Assembly: GCA_900557255.1 (NCBI GenBank)
Contig: USSA01000008.1
Location: forward strand, 1-36,446
DNA: 36,446 bases
From: an uncultured Prevotella sp.
Lineage (GTDB): Bacteria; Bacteroidota; Bacteroidia; Bacteroidales; Bacteroidaceae
Direction of reading: 5' to 3'
Within the stretch, counting starts at the first letter, position 1, and the number at the start of each line of letters is the position of its first letter. Of this stretch, positions 8,960 through 18,052 are shown piece by piece. Below the pieces are notes generated by a model that searched no databases, had not been told where the DNA came from, and was given only the letters and a program-made list of their open reading frames with translations. A program made the position numbers and the translations under genes.

Positions 8960-11900
8960 CTACTTGATAACAAACTTCTTGCCATTGCAGATATACATAC
9001 CTGGAGCCAGAACGTATTCTGCATCAGAAACCTTGTTTACTTCGGCTACCTTCACACCATTGATAGAGTAAATCTTCAACTTAGCAGGAGCCTTCTTGCT
9101 ACCTACCTGGTTGATACCTGTTGAGACAGACTCATTGGTCTTACCGTTGCGGTCATAAACTGCACCGTTGACGAAAGCAAAAGTTTCTGTCTGGTTGACA
9201 CCATTACCATTATTGTTGAAGATAATATTAGTAGGAGCACCTGTCAAATCACCATCAAACTTCCACATCCAGACATCCAGACCATTCTTCTTCATGTCAG
9301 TCTTGGTACAGCTTACACCTGGCCAGGTACCACCGGTAAAGTTGTCTGCATCATTCCAAGCCCATACGTGGATGTCACTCCATTCTGCAGGAGCGAGGAA
9401 GTAAGCGAAGATACCTGTTGGAGTAGGAATAACTACCTCTTTTATCTTGTTGAAGGTTGCAGAACCAGTCTTGGTTTCATTGTCAGTATTGGTTGCGCTC
9501 CAAGTTACAGTCTTGCTCTCGCCTTCCATCATGTCAGCACCGAGGGTGAATGTAGCAGCCTTACCAGGGGTAAGAGCCACCTGCTCGCCATCACCAATCT
9601 TATACCAACCGCTCTTGGCATTGTTGCTGAGGGTTGCAGTTACGGAAACAGTCTTTTGGAAGTCACCACCGTTAGGGCTGAAAGTAACCTTGGCTGCAGC
9701 AACTGTATTGACAGGAGCATCAATCTTCTTGGCACTTGTACCACCATCATACTCCAAGTAGATATCGCCTGTGATACCTGTGATATCACCAGACTGAGCA
9801 CCGCTACCATTATTCAAGATAACATTGAAATTCTCTACGTCATCGAAAGAGTAAGTCCAGTATTTAGCACCATCAATCTCCACAGGACCGTCCATTACCT
9901 TACCAGGCCATGCGCCTGTCAAGTCTTTGCCGTCAGTACCTATTGTCCAAGCATGGATGTGAGGAGCATTAGTAGCCTTTACTGTTACCGTGATAGCTGC
10001 ATTAGGATCTACCTTGGTGAAGGTCAAGCTACCGCTCTTCACTTTACCGTCCTGGCCCTCTGCGCTCCAATCAATAGTCTTGGTGTCGCCAAAGTTCATA
10101 CCTTCGCCGATGGTAAGGTTCTCACTCACACCAGGAGTCAAGTTCACCTTATCCTGGCCTTGTATCTGATACCAACCAGACTTAGCGTCTTCAGAGAGAG
10201 TAACTGTCATGTTAATAGTCTCAGTGCGGAATGATCCACCTGCCTGTGAGAATGAAACGCTTGCAGGCTGAATAGGAGCCTCATCAATCCAAGTTGTACC
10301 AGCCTCTTCATTACCATCATAGGTCTGACCACCCTTATGCTGAGCAGCAGTTTCGTAGATGAAAGCACCATCCTCAATGAGCTTGCCACCAGTCCAGTCT
10401 TTCACGAGTACGCGAACCTGACCCTGATTATTAGGAGCATCAACGGTGATAGTAGGACCTGTGTAAGTCTTGCCTGTTACCAAGTCTGTATAAGTACCAG
10501 CTGGGCAATCTGTGAAAGTAGCACCACCATTGAGGGCTACGAGTGCATAGCTGTCCTTATAAGCACGCTTGAAAGCGATACCACCATTGGTCTTACAACC
10601 ATCTGTAGTCCACTGACCCTTACGGAGAGCAGGAACAGCCTGACGAATCTTGTTCAAACGGATGAGGTGCTGAGCCACATCATGATTCAAAGAGGCAGCC
10701 ACATTACCAGAAGCCTTGTATTCACCGAAGTCTGATGCTTCTACATCACCTGTGATATAACCACCGAAGTAAGCACGACCGGTGTTAGAAAGAGGACCAT
10801 TAGGACCTTTATCAATTACTACACCACGACGGAAACCTACCTCAGAACCATAATAGAGACATGGAATTCCACGGAAGGTAAACAAGAGAGAGAGGTTCTC
10901 AGCCCACTGAGCATCTGTACCACCGAAACGGTTGGTATCGCTTGGACCTGGACTATAGTCATGGCTATCTACATATACCACATTGAAAGTAGCGTCATTA
11001 TAGCACTCGTCGCCGCTTGCCAAGCTGAAAGCCTGTTGGGCAGTGTTGTAGCTGTAGTGCATAGGGAAGTCAATGACGTTGAATCCGCTGTTTTGCGAGT
11101 AATCCGGTTCATGCCATGCACCATTGAGCATCTTGGCATTGTTGCTCTTTGGAGAAGTCGTCTCCTTCAAGCAAAGCTGTTGTGGGCCTACAGGCTCAGC
11201 ACCCTCAGGAAGTACCTGACTATCCCAGTAACTTTTGCTTCCATCCCATTTGTTGAGCAAGGCATCGTCTGACTTCCAGGTATAGAAGTAGCAAGAAAGG
11301 TTTGGCTGGTTTCTGTAGGTAACATCGTTCATACGTGTACAAAACTCACCATACATAAAGAAAGGTGCCTTGTTCAAGCGCTTGTTCTCGTACTGCTTAC
11401 CAAGAGCTTCAAATTGAGGGATGAACTCCTTGTTGAATGTCAAGCGGGAGATGTGACCGGATGTATCAATACGGAAACCATCGACACCCATCTTGATAAA
11501 CTGTCCATAGCAATCTACGAGATACTTAGCCACGTAGTCGTTCTCTGTGTTGAGATCCACACAGTCACCAGCAATCTGACCCATCCAACGGCTTGGGAAG
11601 TCCCAGTTCCAGTTGTTGGCAGTATGGTGCCAATAGTTGTGTATATCGTGGTTATTGCCATCTGTATTCTTCATCAGGGCAAGACGACGCTGATACTGTA
11701 TCTTTACATTGCCCAAGTAATCGTTACCCAACTTGCTCTCATCAGGGATCATACAAGCATCAATGTATGCTTGGTTACGAAGATGAGTATCACGGTCGAA
11801 CATCTTGCAGAGCTTCTCCTCACCGAAGTTACCGGTGTGGTTGAGCACGATGTCAAGAATGATCTTGATACCCTTGTCGTGAGCCTTGTTGATGAGTTCC

Positions 11901-12313
11901 TGGAACATCACGTCACCACTCTTGCTGCCGTCACCGCTCTGATAGCGGCAGTCAACCTTAGAGAAATCCATGGCATGATAGCCGTGGTAGTCATAACCAG
12001 ACGCATTCTGAACGACAGGTGTAATCCAGATAGCTGTAAAACCTAAAGCCTTGATGTAGTCGAGCTTGTCGATCACACCCTGGAAGTCACCTCGCCAACA
12101 AGGGTCCTTGGTACTCTTCTGCGCTTCCTGGTTATCCCAGCAGAGCACGTTGTTACTTGGATCTCCATCGTAAAAACGGGTGGTGATCATGAAATAGATA
12201 CTTTCGTCTCGGAAGTCAGTACGATTGCTGGTAAACGTGTCTGTAGCCATCGTCTGCATAGAGACCAACATGAGCATTAAAACTGCCCATAATTTTGCGG
12301 CAAGTTTCTTCAT
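8960..12313 (-). CDS. Secreted multidomain GH13 alpha-amylase
   Basis: A 1117-aa extracellular alpha-glucan hydrolase. Signal peptide about 1-23 (ends TMA). The GH13 barrel shows the conserved regions DIVLNHTG, GFRIDTSGH with nucleophile Asp283, YGEFC with acid/base Glu323, and VDSHD with Asp452. After the barrel come two copies of an Ig/Fn3-like plus starch-binding unit: an Ig-like domain at about 680-775 and a CBM26-like module at about 780-860, then an Ig-like domain at about 875-960 and a CBM26-like module at about 968-1060. The last 50 residues (IYSINGVKV, GMYICNGKKFVIK) resemble Bacteroidota C-terminal sorting/anchoring domains. No lipobox is seen. It is monocistronic with its own promoter and terminator; no SusR or SusCD genes are adjacent. 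Function is firm; surface location is inferred. Confidence 0.94.
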   Translation of the reverse strand: MKKLAAKLWAVLMLMLVSMQTMATDTFTSNRTDFRDESIYFMITTRFYDGDPSNNVLCWDNQEAQKSTKDPCWRGDFQGVIDKLDYIKALGFTAIWITPVVQNASGYDYHGYHAMDFSKVDCRYQSGDGSKSGDVMFQELINKAHDKGIKIILDIVLNHTGNFGEEKLCKMFDRDTHLRNQAYIDACMIPDESKLGNDYLGNVKIQYQRRLALMKNTDGNNHDIHNYWHHTANNWNWDFPSRWMGQIAGDCVDLNTENDYVAKYLVDCYGQFIKMGVDGFRIDTSGHISRLTFNKEFIPQFEALGKQYENKRLNKAPFFMYGEFCTRMNDVTYRNQPNLSCYFYTWKSDDALLNKWDGSKSYWDSQVLPEGAEPVGPQQLCLKETTSPKSNNAKMLNGAWHEPDYSQNSGFNVIDFPMHYSYNTAQQAFSLASGDECYNDATFNVVYVDSHDYSPGPSDTNRFGGTDAQWAENLSLLFTFRGIPCLYYGSEVGFRRGVVIDKGPNGPLSNTGRAYFGGYITGDVEASDFGEYKASGNVAASLNHDVAQHLIRLNKIRQAVPALRKGQWTTDGCKTNGGIAFKRAYKDSYALVALNGGATFTDCPAGTYTDLVTGKTYTGPTITVDAPNNQGQVRVLVKDWTGGKLIEDGAFIYETAAQHKGGQTYDGNEEAGTTWIDEAPIQPASVSFSQAGGSFRTETINMTVTLSEDAKSGWYQIQGQDKVNLTPGVSENLTIGEGMNFGDTKTIDWSAEGQDGKVKSGSLTFTKVDPNAAITVTVKATNAPHIHAWTIGTDGKDLTGAWPGKVMDGPVEIDGAKYWTYSFDDVENFNVILNNGSGAQSGDITGITGDIYLEYDGGTSAKKIDAPVNTVAAAKVTFSPNGGDFQKTVSVTATLSNNAKSGWYKIGDGEQVALTPGKAATFTLGADMMEGESKTVTWSATNTDNETKTGSATFNKIKEVVIPTPTGIFAYFLAPAEWSDIHVWAWNDADNFTGGTWPGVSCTKTDMKKNGLDVWMWKFDGDLTGAPTNIIFNNNGNGVNQTETFAFVNGAVYDRNGKTNESVSTGINQVGSKKAPAKLKIYSINGVKVAEVNKVSDAEYVLAPGMYICNGKKFVIK

Positions 12314-12357
12314 AATGAAATTGTTAAGTTAAAATTGAATAGTTGAATTATCTGCCG

Positions 12358-12365
12358 CAAAATTA
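12358..12365 (-). promoter_or_regulatory. -7 promoter element for the amylase gene
   Basis: Minus-strand TAATTTTG fits TAnnTTTG and lies 45 bases upstream of the amylase ATG. At the -33 position there is GTTG rather than TTTG, so the upstream element is weak. Confidence 0.5.
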
Positions 12366-12451
12366 CAAACTATTTCTATCCACCCAACAAGATATTTCAC
12401 TTTTCTGCTGATATTTTTGTGCAATCGATTTCACAAATATTAAGAAAAAGA

Positions 12452-12490
12452 GGCTGGATTCTGTAAACCAAATATTTACAAAATCCAGCC
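12452..12490 (-). terminator. Intrinsic terminator after nadE
   Basis: A 9-bp outer stem (12452-12460 with 12482-12490) is continued by a TGTAAA/TTTACA inner stem. On the minus strand the hairpin is followed by TCTTTTTCTT. It lies about 80 bases past the nadE stop. Confidence 0.8.
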
Positions 12491-12572
12491 CCTTTAAGAG
12501 TATATAATTAATATAACGGGCGCGCCAGAAAACAGAAAGAATATTGTACTTTTGGCTTGTCCGAAATCAATT

Positions 12573-14567
12573 TCAGAGGTTTTCAGCCTCTTGCAACCAG
12601 ATGGCTGAAGCTGCATCACTAGGCATACGCCAGTCGCCACGAGGACTGAGGCTTACGCTACCTACTTTCGGACCGTCTGGCAGACAGCTGCGCTTGAACT
12701 GCTGATTGAAGAAACGGCGCACGAAGGTCTTCAGCCACTTTTTGATAGTCTCCTCATCATAGCTGTCAGGATCATTATCACTGATCTTTACACGCTCCAG
12801 TTCGGAATCAATAAATGCCTTCTTTGCCAACATGTAAATCTTGGAAGGACGGAAACCGAAACGCAGGAAATAGTAGAGGAAGAAATCATGCAGTTCGTAT
12901 GGTCCCACCAAATCTTCCGTCTTCTGCTTGATATTTCCATTCTCATCTGCCGGAATCAACTCTGGACTGATAGGAGTATCGATGATATCACGAAGAGTGA
13001 TGCGGCTCTGTTCGTCTACCCCACTCTCTGCTACATGATTTACGAGATGACGGATCAGGGTCTTAGGAATGCTGGCATTCACGCCATACATGCTCATGTG
13101 GTCACCATTATAGGTAGCCCATCCTAATGCCAACTCTGAAAGGTCGCCGGTACCGATAACCATACCACCCATCTTATTGGCTAAATCCATCAGGATCTGG
13201 GTACGTTCACGAGCCTGGGAATTCTCGTAAGTCACATCATGCACACTGGCATCCTGACCGATGTCCTCAAAGTGCTGGGTTACTGCCTTGGCGATGCTGA
13301 TTTCCTTAATGGTAATACCAAGACTCTGCATCAGCGAGATAGCATTATTGTAGGTTCTGTCTGTGGTTCCGAATCCCGGCATAGTGACACCTACGATACC
13401 CTTTCGGTTCATTTTGAGTTTATCAAAAGCTTTTACACAAACGAGTAAGGCCAACGTAGAATCCAAACCGCCGCTAATACCGATTACTACGGTCTTGGCA
13501 TGGGTATGAACGATACGCTTGGCTAGTCCCATGAGTTGGATATTGAAAATTTCCTCGCAGGAGGCATTCATATCGCTGCTGGTAGGAATAAACGGATGAG
13601 GATTCACCTCACGTTCCAACACAAAATCGCGTTCATTCTCGGTTGGTTCTGCTTCGATATTACGGATATTGAACTGACCGCCGAGAACAGAATATTTAAT
13701 GTTGCGCTGGGCATTTACATAAGTAGAATTCGTACGACGCTCAGAGCGGAGTTTCTCTACATCTATCTGTGAGATAACCATCTGCGGTTCAATAGAGAAA
13801 CGTTCACTCTGTGAAAGTAAAACTCCATTCTCATAAATCAGGGCATTTCCACCATAAACCACATCCTGCGTACTCTCACCGAATCCGCAGGAACTGTAGA
13901 TATATCCGGTCATGGTACGGGCACTCTGCTGGCTGAGCAGACTCTTCAGATAATGATGCTTTCCGATAAGTTCGTCGCTTGCAGAAAGATTGAAAATCAG
14001 GTCTGCTCCTGCTAGCGCCAGTTTGTTGCTAGGAGGAGCCGGAGCCCATACATCTTCGCAGATTTCCACACCAAACTGTACGCCATCGAAAGTTTGAAAA
14101 ATCTGAACATCAGGCGTCAGTTTCACCTTATGTCCGGCATAACGGACTTCGCAATCTCTCAGGTCCTGAGCCGAGGCAAACCAGCGTTTCTCGTAAAACT
14201 CGCTGTAGTTTGGAAGATATGTCTTCGGTACAATACCGAGAATCTGTCCATGCTGGATAACGATACCACAATTGAGCAACAAGTCGCCCGCTATCACCGG
14301 CGCACCCACGATAGAGATGATATCGAGTTTGCGTGTGAAATCGAGCAACATCATCACCGCCTGCTCAGATGATTCGAGAAGCATCTGCTGACGGAAGAGA
14401 TCCTGACAGGAATAGCCCGTAATAGAGAGTTCCGGAAATGTAATGATCTCTACACCCTTTCCCTCAGCCAGCGCTATCTGTTCCTCTATCTGCTGGGTAT
14501 TAAAAATGACATCACCCACCTTTACGGCAGGGATGGCACTAGCTACCTTAATAAATCCGTACTTCAT
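12573..14567 (-). CDS. nadE: Glutamine-dependent NAD+ synthetase
   Basis: A 664-aa two-domain enzyme that amidates nicotinate adenine dinucleotide to NAD+, the last step of NAD synthesis. The N-terminal nitrilase-like glutaminase domain has the catalytic triad Glu46 (FPELSITGY), Lys115 (VPKTYLP) and Cys170 (GVEICEDVW). The C-terminal synthetase domain has the ATP-binding PP-loop SGGLDS and the KTEDLVGPYELHDF region. The length matches the glutamine-using form, so the enzyme should not depend on free ammonia. It starts 6 bases after the Smr-domain gene, in the same operon, and is followed by a terminator. nadC lies in a different transcription unit at 1839-2690. Confidence 0.97.
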   Translation of the reverse strand: MKYGFIKVASAIPAVKVGDVIFNTQQIEEQIALAEGKGVEIITFPELSITGYSCQDLFRQQMLLESSEQAVMMLLDFTRKLDIISIVGAPVIAGDLLLNCGIVIQHGQILGIVPKTYLPNYSEFYEKRWFASAQDLRDCEVRYAGHKVKLTPDVQIFQTFDGVQFGVEICEDVWAPAPPSNKLALAGADLIFNLSASDELIGKHHYLKSLLSQQSARTMTGYIYSSCGFGESTQDVVYGGNALIYENGVLLSQSERFSIEPQMVISQIDVEKLRSERRTNSTYVNAQRNIKYSVLGGQFNIRNIEAEPTENERDFVLEREVNPHPFIPTSSDMNASCEEIFNIQLMGLAKRIVHTHAKTVVIGISGGLDSTLALLVCVKAFDKLKMNRKGIVGVTMPGFGTTDRTYNNAISLMQSLGITIKEISIAKAVTQHFEDIGQDASVHDVTYENSQARERTQILMDLANKMGGMVIGTGDLSELALGWATYNGDHMSMYGVNASIPKTLIRHLVNHVAESGVDEQSRITLRDIIDTPISPELIPADENGNIKQKTEDLVGPYELHDFFLYYFLRFGFRPSKIYMLAKKAFIDSELERVKISDNDPDSYDEETIKKWLKTFVRRFFNQQFKRSCLPDGPKVGSVSLSPRGDWRMPSDAASAIWLQEAENL

Positions 14568-14573
14568 AATAAA

Positions 14574-15713
14574 TTACTTTATTGTTACCTGTGTAGCACC
14601 ATAGCCATACTCCTGGAAAGAAGCATCCTGATAGGTACAACTCTTATAGCGATAGTTCAACTCATGAATGAGAGTCTGGCGCAACACACCTTCGCCCTTT
14701 CCATGAATAAAGATAATTTTCTGTCCCTTCTTTTTCTTATATTCCTCCATGGTCTTCTTGAAGATATCCATCTGGTAATGAAGAATATCTGCAGAATTCA
14801 TTCCAGCAGTTGTTTCAAGCACTTCATCCGCATGAAGATCTATCACAAGGGTACCATCATCCTTCTTGCTCTTCTTCTTGCTGGTGTTGGCGACAACCTT
14901 CTCATCCTTATACATCTGCTCTTTCAGACGCTTGGAATCGATAACCAGCGGACGGGCTATTTCATCGTTCTCTACAATCGTAAAGAGATAGGCTGGAGTC
15001 TCGAAGAAATCGTTCTCCTCGAAAAGATGAAGTTTGTAGAATTTCACGGGATCGAGACGGAACTGAACATCTGTTGCCGGCTTCAGGAGAAATGGCTTGT
15101 CCTTCTTGTAGGCTATCATCTGGATGGCGATATGCTCAATCTCGTTCAGAGCCTCACGACCGAATTCCTCGATGAAGAGTTTGGTGTTCGGTTCTATTTC
15201 TCCCTCTGCTTTCAGAGTCCATGCATTTCCCTCAGCCACGAGATAGGTATAGCGGAGATAGTAGTTGCTGTCATTCACCATATAGGTCTCGAAACGGGTA
15301 TTGGTTACGTCCTTGATGTTGATAGGTACAAAGGCGAGATAAGCACTGAGTTTGTTGCCACCCGTACGTTCCTCAACCGGTTTCACAAAGGTTATCTCAC
15401 GGTCGGCAGCATCATATTCCTCTACATCCATATCCACATCATCGTGATCATTCAAGATGGCCTTGATACTCCGGCTGTCCTGATGCAGTTCGGTATTGGC
15501 ATGCTCCTCAGCCTTCTGCTGCGCATCCATCTTAGCCGAAATCATCTTGCCCATGGAGTATTCATCCTGCTCCACCACAACCACCTCGTTGATAGGCATC
15601 GGAATCTCAAAACCATCCTCATCCTCAACGAGCACAATATTTTTACCTTGGAAGCCGGCAACCTTTCCGCCACCCACTTCGCTCAAGAATCTGACTTTAT
15701 CTCCTTTTTTCAT
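14574..15713 (-). CDS. DUF2027 and Smr domain protein
   Basis: A 379-aa cytoplasmic protein. The N-terminus (KKGDKVRFLSEVGGGKVAGF) is a small SH3/KOW-like beta domain of the DUF2027 family; the centre (about 120-265) is a beta-rich DUF2027 region. The C-terminal 85 residues form an Smr domain with the two hallmark motifs, IDLHADEV and HGKGEGVLR, the same domain that ends MutS2. Smr domains are nicking or RNA-cleaving nucleases in other proteins and in MutS2-type proteins act on branched DNA or collided ribosomes; the activity here is not known. It has its own -7 element and is transcribed just ahead of nadE (6-base gap). Confidence 0.85.
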   Translation of the reverse strand: MKKGDKVRFLSEVGGGKVAGFQGKNIVLVEDEDGFEIPMPINEVVVVEQDEYSMGKMISAKMDAQQKAEEHANTELHQDSRSIKAILNDHDDVDMDVEEYDAADREITFVKPVEERTGGNKLSAYLAFVPINIKDVTNTRFETYMVNDSNYYLRYTYLVAEGNAWTLKAEGEIEPNTKLFIEEFGREALNEIEHIAIQMIAYKKDKPFLLKPATDVQFRLDPVKFYKLHLFEENDFFETPAYLFTIVENDEIARPLVIDSKRLKEQMYKDEKVVANTSKKKSKKDDGTLVIDLHADEVLETTAGMNSADILHYQMDIFKKTMEEYKKKKGQKIIFIHGKGEGVLRQTLIHELNYRYKSCTYQDASFQEYGYGATQVTIK

Positions 15714-15736
15714 AATCTATTAATAATTTGTAATTG

Positions 15737-15744
15737 CAAAGATA
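15737..15744 (-). promoter_or_regulatory. -7 promoter element for the Smr-nadE operon
   Basis: Minus-strand TATCTTTG fits TAnnTTTG and lies 24 bases from the Smr-protein ATG. A TTTG is present upstream but only 12 bases away, so no proper -33 element is assigned. Confidence 0.5.
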
Positions 15745-15839
15745 CAAAAGATATTGCAAAACAGGGCTTATTTTAATATTTTTAATGCTACTGATAAAAA
15801 TAATCCTGTAAAAGATGCACCATGTTAGATATTTTTCCG

Positions 15840-15847
15840 TATCTTTG
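15840..15847 (+). promoter_or_regulatory. -7 promoter element for ispE
   Basis: TATCTTTG on the plus strand fits TAnnTTTG and lies 43 bases upstream of the ispE ATG. Together with the minus-strand element at 15737-15744 it makes the 177-base gap a divergent promoter region. Confidence 0.55.
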
Positions 15848-15890
15848 CAAAGAAAAAGAAATAGTAACGAACCCTTTAAACTGAAAAGTT

Positions 15891-16751
15891 ATGATTACAT
15901 TTCCTTGCGCCAAGATTAATCTTGGTTTAAATATAGTTAGCAAGCGGAAAGATGGATACCACAATCTCGAAACTGTGTTCTACCCTATTCCGCTGACCGA
16001 TGCACTTGAAATCAAGCTCATGGGCGATGAATTCCCTAGCGATGTTCCTTGTGATCTGAAGATTACAGGTAACGCAGTGGATTGCGACGAACAGAACAAT
16101 CTCGTTGTAAAGGCTTATAATCTCCTGGCTGCCGACTTCAGGATTCCACGCATCCATGCTCACCTGGTGAAGCGTATTCCTTCGCAGGCTGGTTTGGGTG
16201 GCGGTTCTGCCGATGCAGCCTTCATGATCCGTTTGTTGGACGAGCGTTTCCGCCTCAATATCGGTAATCCGGAGATGGAAAGATACGCTGCCAAGCTGGG
16301 TGCAGACTGTGCCTACTTCATTTCTGCCGATCCCGAGGATGGCGATACTGCATGCTATGCAGAAGGCATCGGCGAAGAACTGATGCCGGTAAGTGGTCCT
16401 GGCGATAATCTGAGGGGCTATCATCTGGTTGTGGTGAAGCGCGATGACATTGCCGTCAGCACCAAAGAGGCTTATGCAGCCATCACCCCACAGGCACCAG
16501 CCAAATGTTGCCGCGACATTGTACGCCAGCCTATCGAGACTTGGAAAGAGGAACTTGTCAACGATTTTGAGGCACCTATCTTCAAGATGCACCCGGAACT
16601 GGCAGAAATCAAACAGAAGCTGTACAAACTGGGTGCCGTATATGCAGCGATGAGTGGTAGCGGAAGTGCCATCTTCGGTATCTTCAAGCATAAACCTGCA
16701 AATATAGAGGAACAGTTCGAAGGAATGTTCTGTAAAATAATGAAACTTTAA
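15891..16751 (+). CDS. ispE: 4-diphosphocytidyl-2-C-methyl-D-erythritol kinase
   Basis: GHMP-family kinase, 286 aa, that phosphorylates CDP-methylerythritol in the non-mevalonate isoprenoid pathway. Visible signatures are FPCAKINLGLNI with the catalytic Lys8, the glycine-rich ATP-binding loop IPSQAGLGGGSADAA, the LGADCAYF segment carrying the catalytic Asp, and the C-terminal MSGSGSAIFGIF motif. The length is typical. It is the first gene of a two-gene plus-strand unit, with a -7 element 43 bases upstream and the AlkD-like gene starting 27 bases after its stop. It supplies precursors for undecaprenyl phosphate, the carrier used by the polysaccharide operon elsewhere in the window, although there is no direct link in sequence. 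Confidence 0.96.
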   Translation: MITFPCAKINLGLNIVSKRKDGYHNLETVFYPIPLTDALEIKLMGDEFPSDVPCDLKITGNAVDCDEQNNLVVKAYNLLAADFRIPRIHAHLVKRIPSQAGLGGGSADAAFMIRLLDERFRLNIGNPEMERYAAKLGADCAYFISADPEDGDTACYAEGIGEELMPVSGPGDNLRGYHLVVVKRDDIAVSTKEAYAAITPQAPAKCCRDIVRQPIETWKEELVNDFEAPIFKMHPELAEIKQKLYKLGAVYAAMSGSGSAIFGIFKHKPANIEEQFEGMFCKIMKL

Positions 16752-16778
16752 TTTAGTTAATTGTTTACTCAAAATATA

Positions 16779-17393
16779 ATGAACGAAGAAACACATCAGA
16801 AACTGATGACTATCAAGCGAAGCTTCCGCTTGCTGATGAACGGTCCGGGATCGCAATCTATGCGCGATAAGGGACTGGGATATAAACTGAATTGGGGCGT
16901 ACCATTCTATGAACTGAAAAAGATGGCTGAGGAATATGATAAAGACTATGACCTCGCCATCGAACTGTGGAAGGAAGATATCCGGGAGTGCAAGATTCTG
17001 GCTACACTCATCATGCCTGCCGATAAGATGCTTCCGGAAATCACAGATTTATGGATGGAACAGGTACAGAGTCAGGAGATGGCAGAGATGCTTGCCTTCA
17101 ACCTTTTGCAGCACGTAGATTATGCGCCTGTCATCGCCTACCAGTGGATAGCAAGTGATAAGCCACTCTACGAAATTGCCGGTTTCCAGCTCCTTGCCCG
17201 TCTTTTTGCCAATGGGAAAGAGCCTAACGAGCGTGGCATCAACGAATTCCTGGATCAGGCTGCCGCAGCATTGCAGGGCGACAACATGGGAATAAAACAT
17301 GCTGCCTCTAATGCGGTTCTCCGTTTCTGCGACTTCGGTGAGGATTTCGAGAAGATTGCAAGAGGAGCACTCAAGGGTATCTACGAGATTTAA
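16779..17393 (+). CDS. AlkD-like DNA alkylation repair protein
   Basis: A 204-aa all-helical protein of the AlkD/AlkC HEAT-like repeat superfamily. The segment VPFYELKKMAEEYDKDYD, followed by LAIELWKEDIRECKILATLI, resembles the family pattern of a helix pair followed by LW and an R-x-x-A-x-L helix. The start chosen is the ATG at 16779 (MNEETHQK); the frame stays open six codons further to a TTG. AlkD enzymes excise positively charged alkylated bases without base flipping. The catalytic aspartate and tryptophans were not assigned with certainty, so activity is inferred. It sits 27 bases after ispE and ends just before the large hairpin at 17436-17524. Confidence 0.8.
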   Translation: MNEETHQKLMTIKRSFRLLMNGPGSQSMRDKGLGYKLNWGVPFYELKKMAEEYDKDYDLAIELWKEDIRECKILATLIMPADKMLPEITDLWMEQVQSQEMAEMLAFNLLQHVDYAPVIAYQWIASDKPLYEIAGFQLLARLFANGKEPNERGINEFLDQAAAALQGDNMGIKHAASNAVLRFCDFGEDFEKIARGALKGIYEI

Positions 17394-17435
17394 CGCTTCT
17401 GCAGAAGCGGTCAGAAACAGACCACGACCCTGCTG

Positions 17436-17524
17436 AAAATACGTCCCGACGTAGCATTTGCTGCGTCCCGACATACAAAAAAATACGTCCCGATGCAGCA
17501 AATGCTACGTCGGGACGTATTTTT
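17436..17524. terminator. Large bidirectional hairpin between convergent genes
   Basis: A perfect 29-bp inverted repeat (17436-17464 with 17495-17523) surrounds a 30-base spacer. The spacer carries another copy of TACGTCCCGA, so the right arm can instead fold into a 15-bp stem (17479-17493 with 17510-17524) around a 16-base loop. The smaller hairpin is followed by T-runs on both strands (TTTTT on plus, seven Ts on minus) and would terminate both the AlkD-like gene and the Nudix gene. Confidence 0.85.
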
Positions 17525-17540
17525 ATGGCTAATTTCGTCA

Positions 17541-18044
17541 TTACATGAAATACTTCTGGTATTCGTTTTCGAAGTTCGGAGTGAAAACACCCTTGCCGAT
17601 GTTTTCGCTGATTTCATCCTTGGTCCAGAATCTGCCACCGGCCAATTCTTCCTGGCTCGGTTTCACCTCGCCATCATATACACAGCGATGTACATAAACC
17701 AGTTCCTTTTCCCGCTGACTCTCAAAGACATAATGTCCCAGAGATTCCGGTTCAAAATCGGTGATACCCAATTCTTCCCTTACCTCGCGATGCAATGCCT
17801 GACTCACACTTTCGCCTAAATCAACATGACCGCCGCAGGCTGTATCCCATTTATCCGGCTGGATATCCTTCCAGGCTGGACGATGCTGCAGATACAGATC
17901 ACCCCGGCTGTTGAATACATGCAGATGAACTACCGGATGCAAGATCTTGCTTCCGTCATGGGCATGACCGCGGGTAACAGCGCCCAGAATGTTGCCCATT
18001 TCATCTACTATCGGAAATTCCTCATTCTTATTATCTATCATCAT
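17541..18044 (-). CDS. Nudix hydrolase, IPP-isomerase-like
   Basis: A 167-aa cytoplasmic Nudix protein. The Nudix box is complete: Gly72, Glu78, then REVREELGI at 86-94 (pattern G-x5-E-x7-REUxEExGU). The extended N-terminal part (HPVVHLHVFN, LYLQHRPAWKDIQPDKWD) places it in the IDI-like Nudix group whose members hydrolyse nucleoside or isoprenoid diphosphates or act as isomerases; the residues needed for true type 1 IPP isomerase were not confirmed. An alternative ATG is the second codon. It starts 8 bases after the stop of the DPP III gene and is the last gene of that unit. Substrate unknown. Confidence 0.87.
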   Translation of the reverse strand: MMIDNKNEEFPIVDEMGNILGAVTRGHAHDGSKILHPVVHLHVFNSRGDLYLQHRPAWKDIQPDKWDTACGGHVDLGESVSQALHREVREELGITDFEPESLGHYVFESQREKELVYVHRCVYDGEVKPSQEELAGGRFWTKDEISENIGKGVFTPNFENEYQKYFM

Positions 18045-18052
18045 TTCTCTTA

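Noticed and set aside
12519..12526. Palindrome GGCGCGCC in the nadE-amylase gap
   Set aside because: A single 8-bp palindrome with no flanking structure; chance occurrence is plausible.
14664..15776. A 370-aa open frame on the plus strand opposite the DUF2027/Smr gene
   Set aside because: Shadow of a confidently recognised gene; no family motifs.
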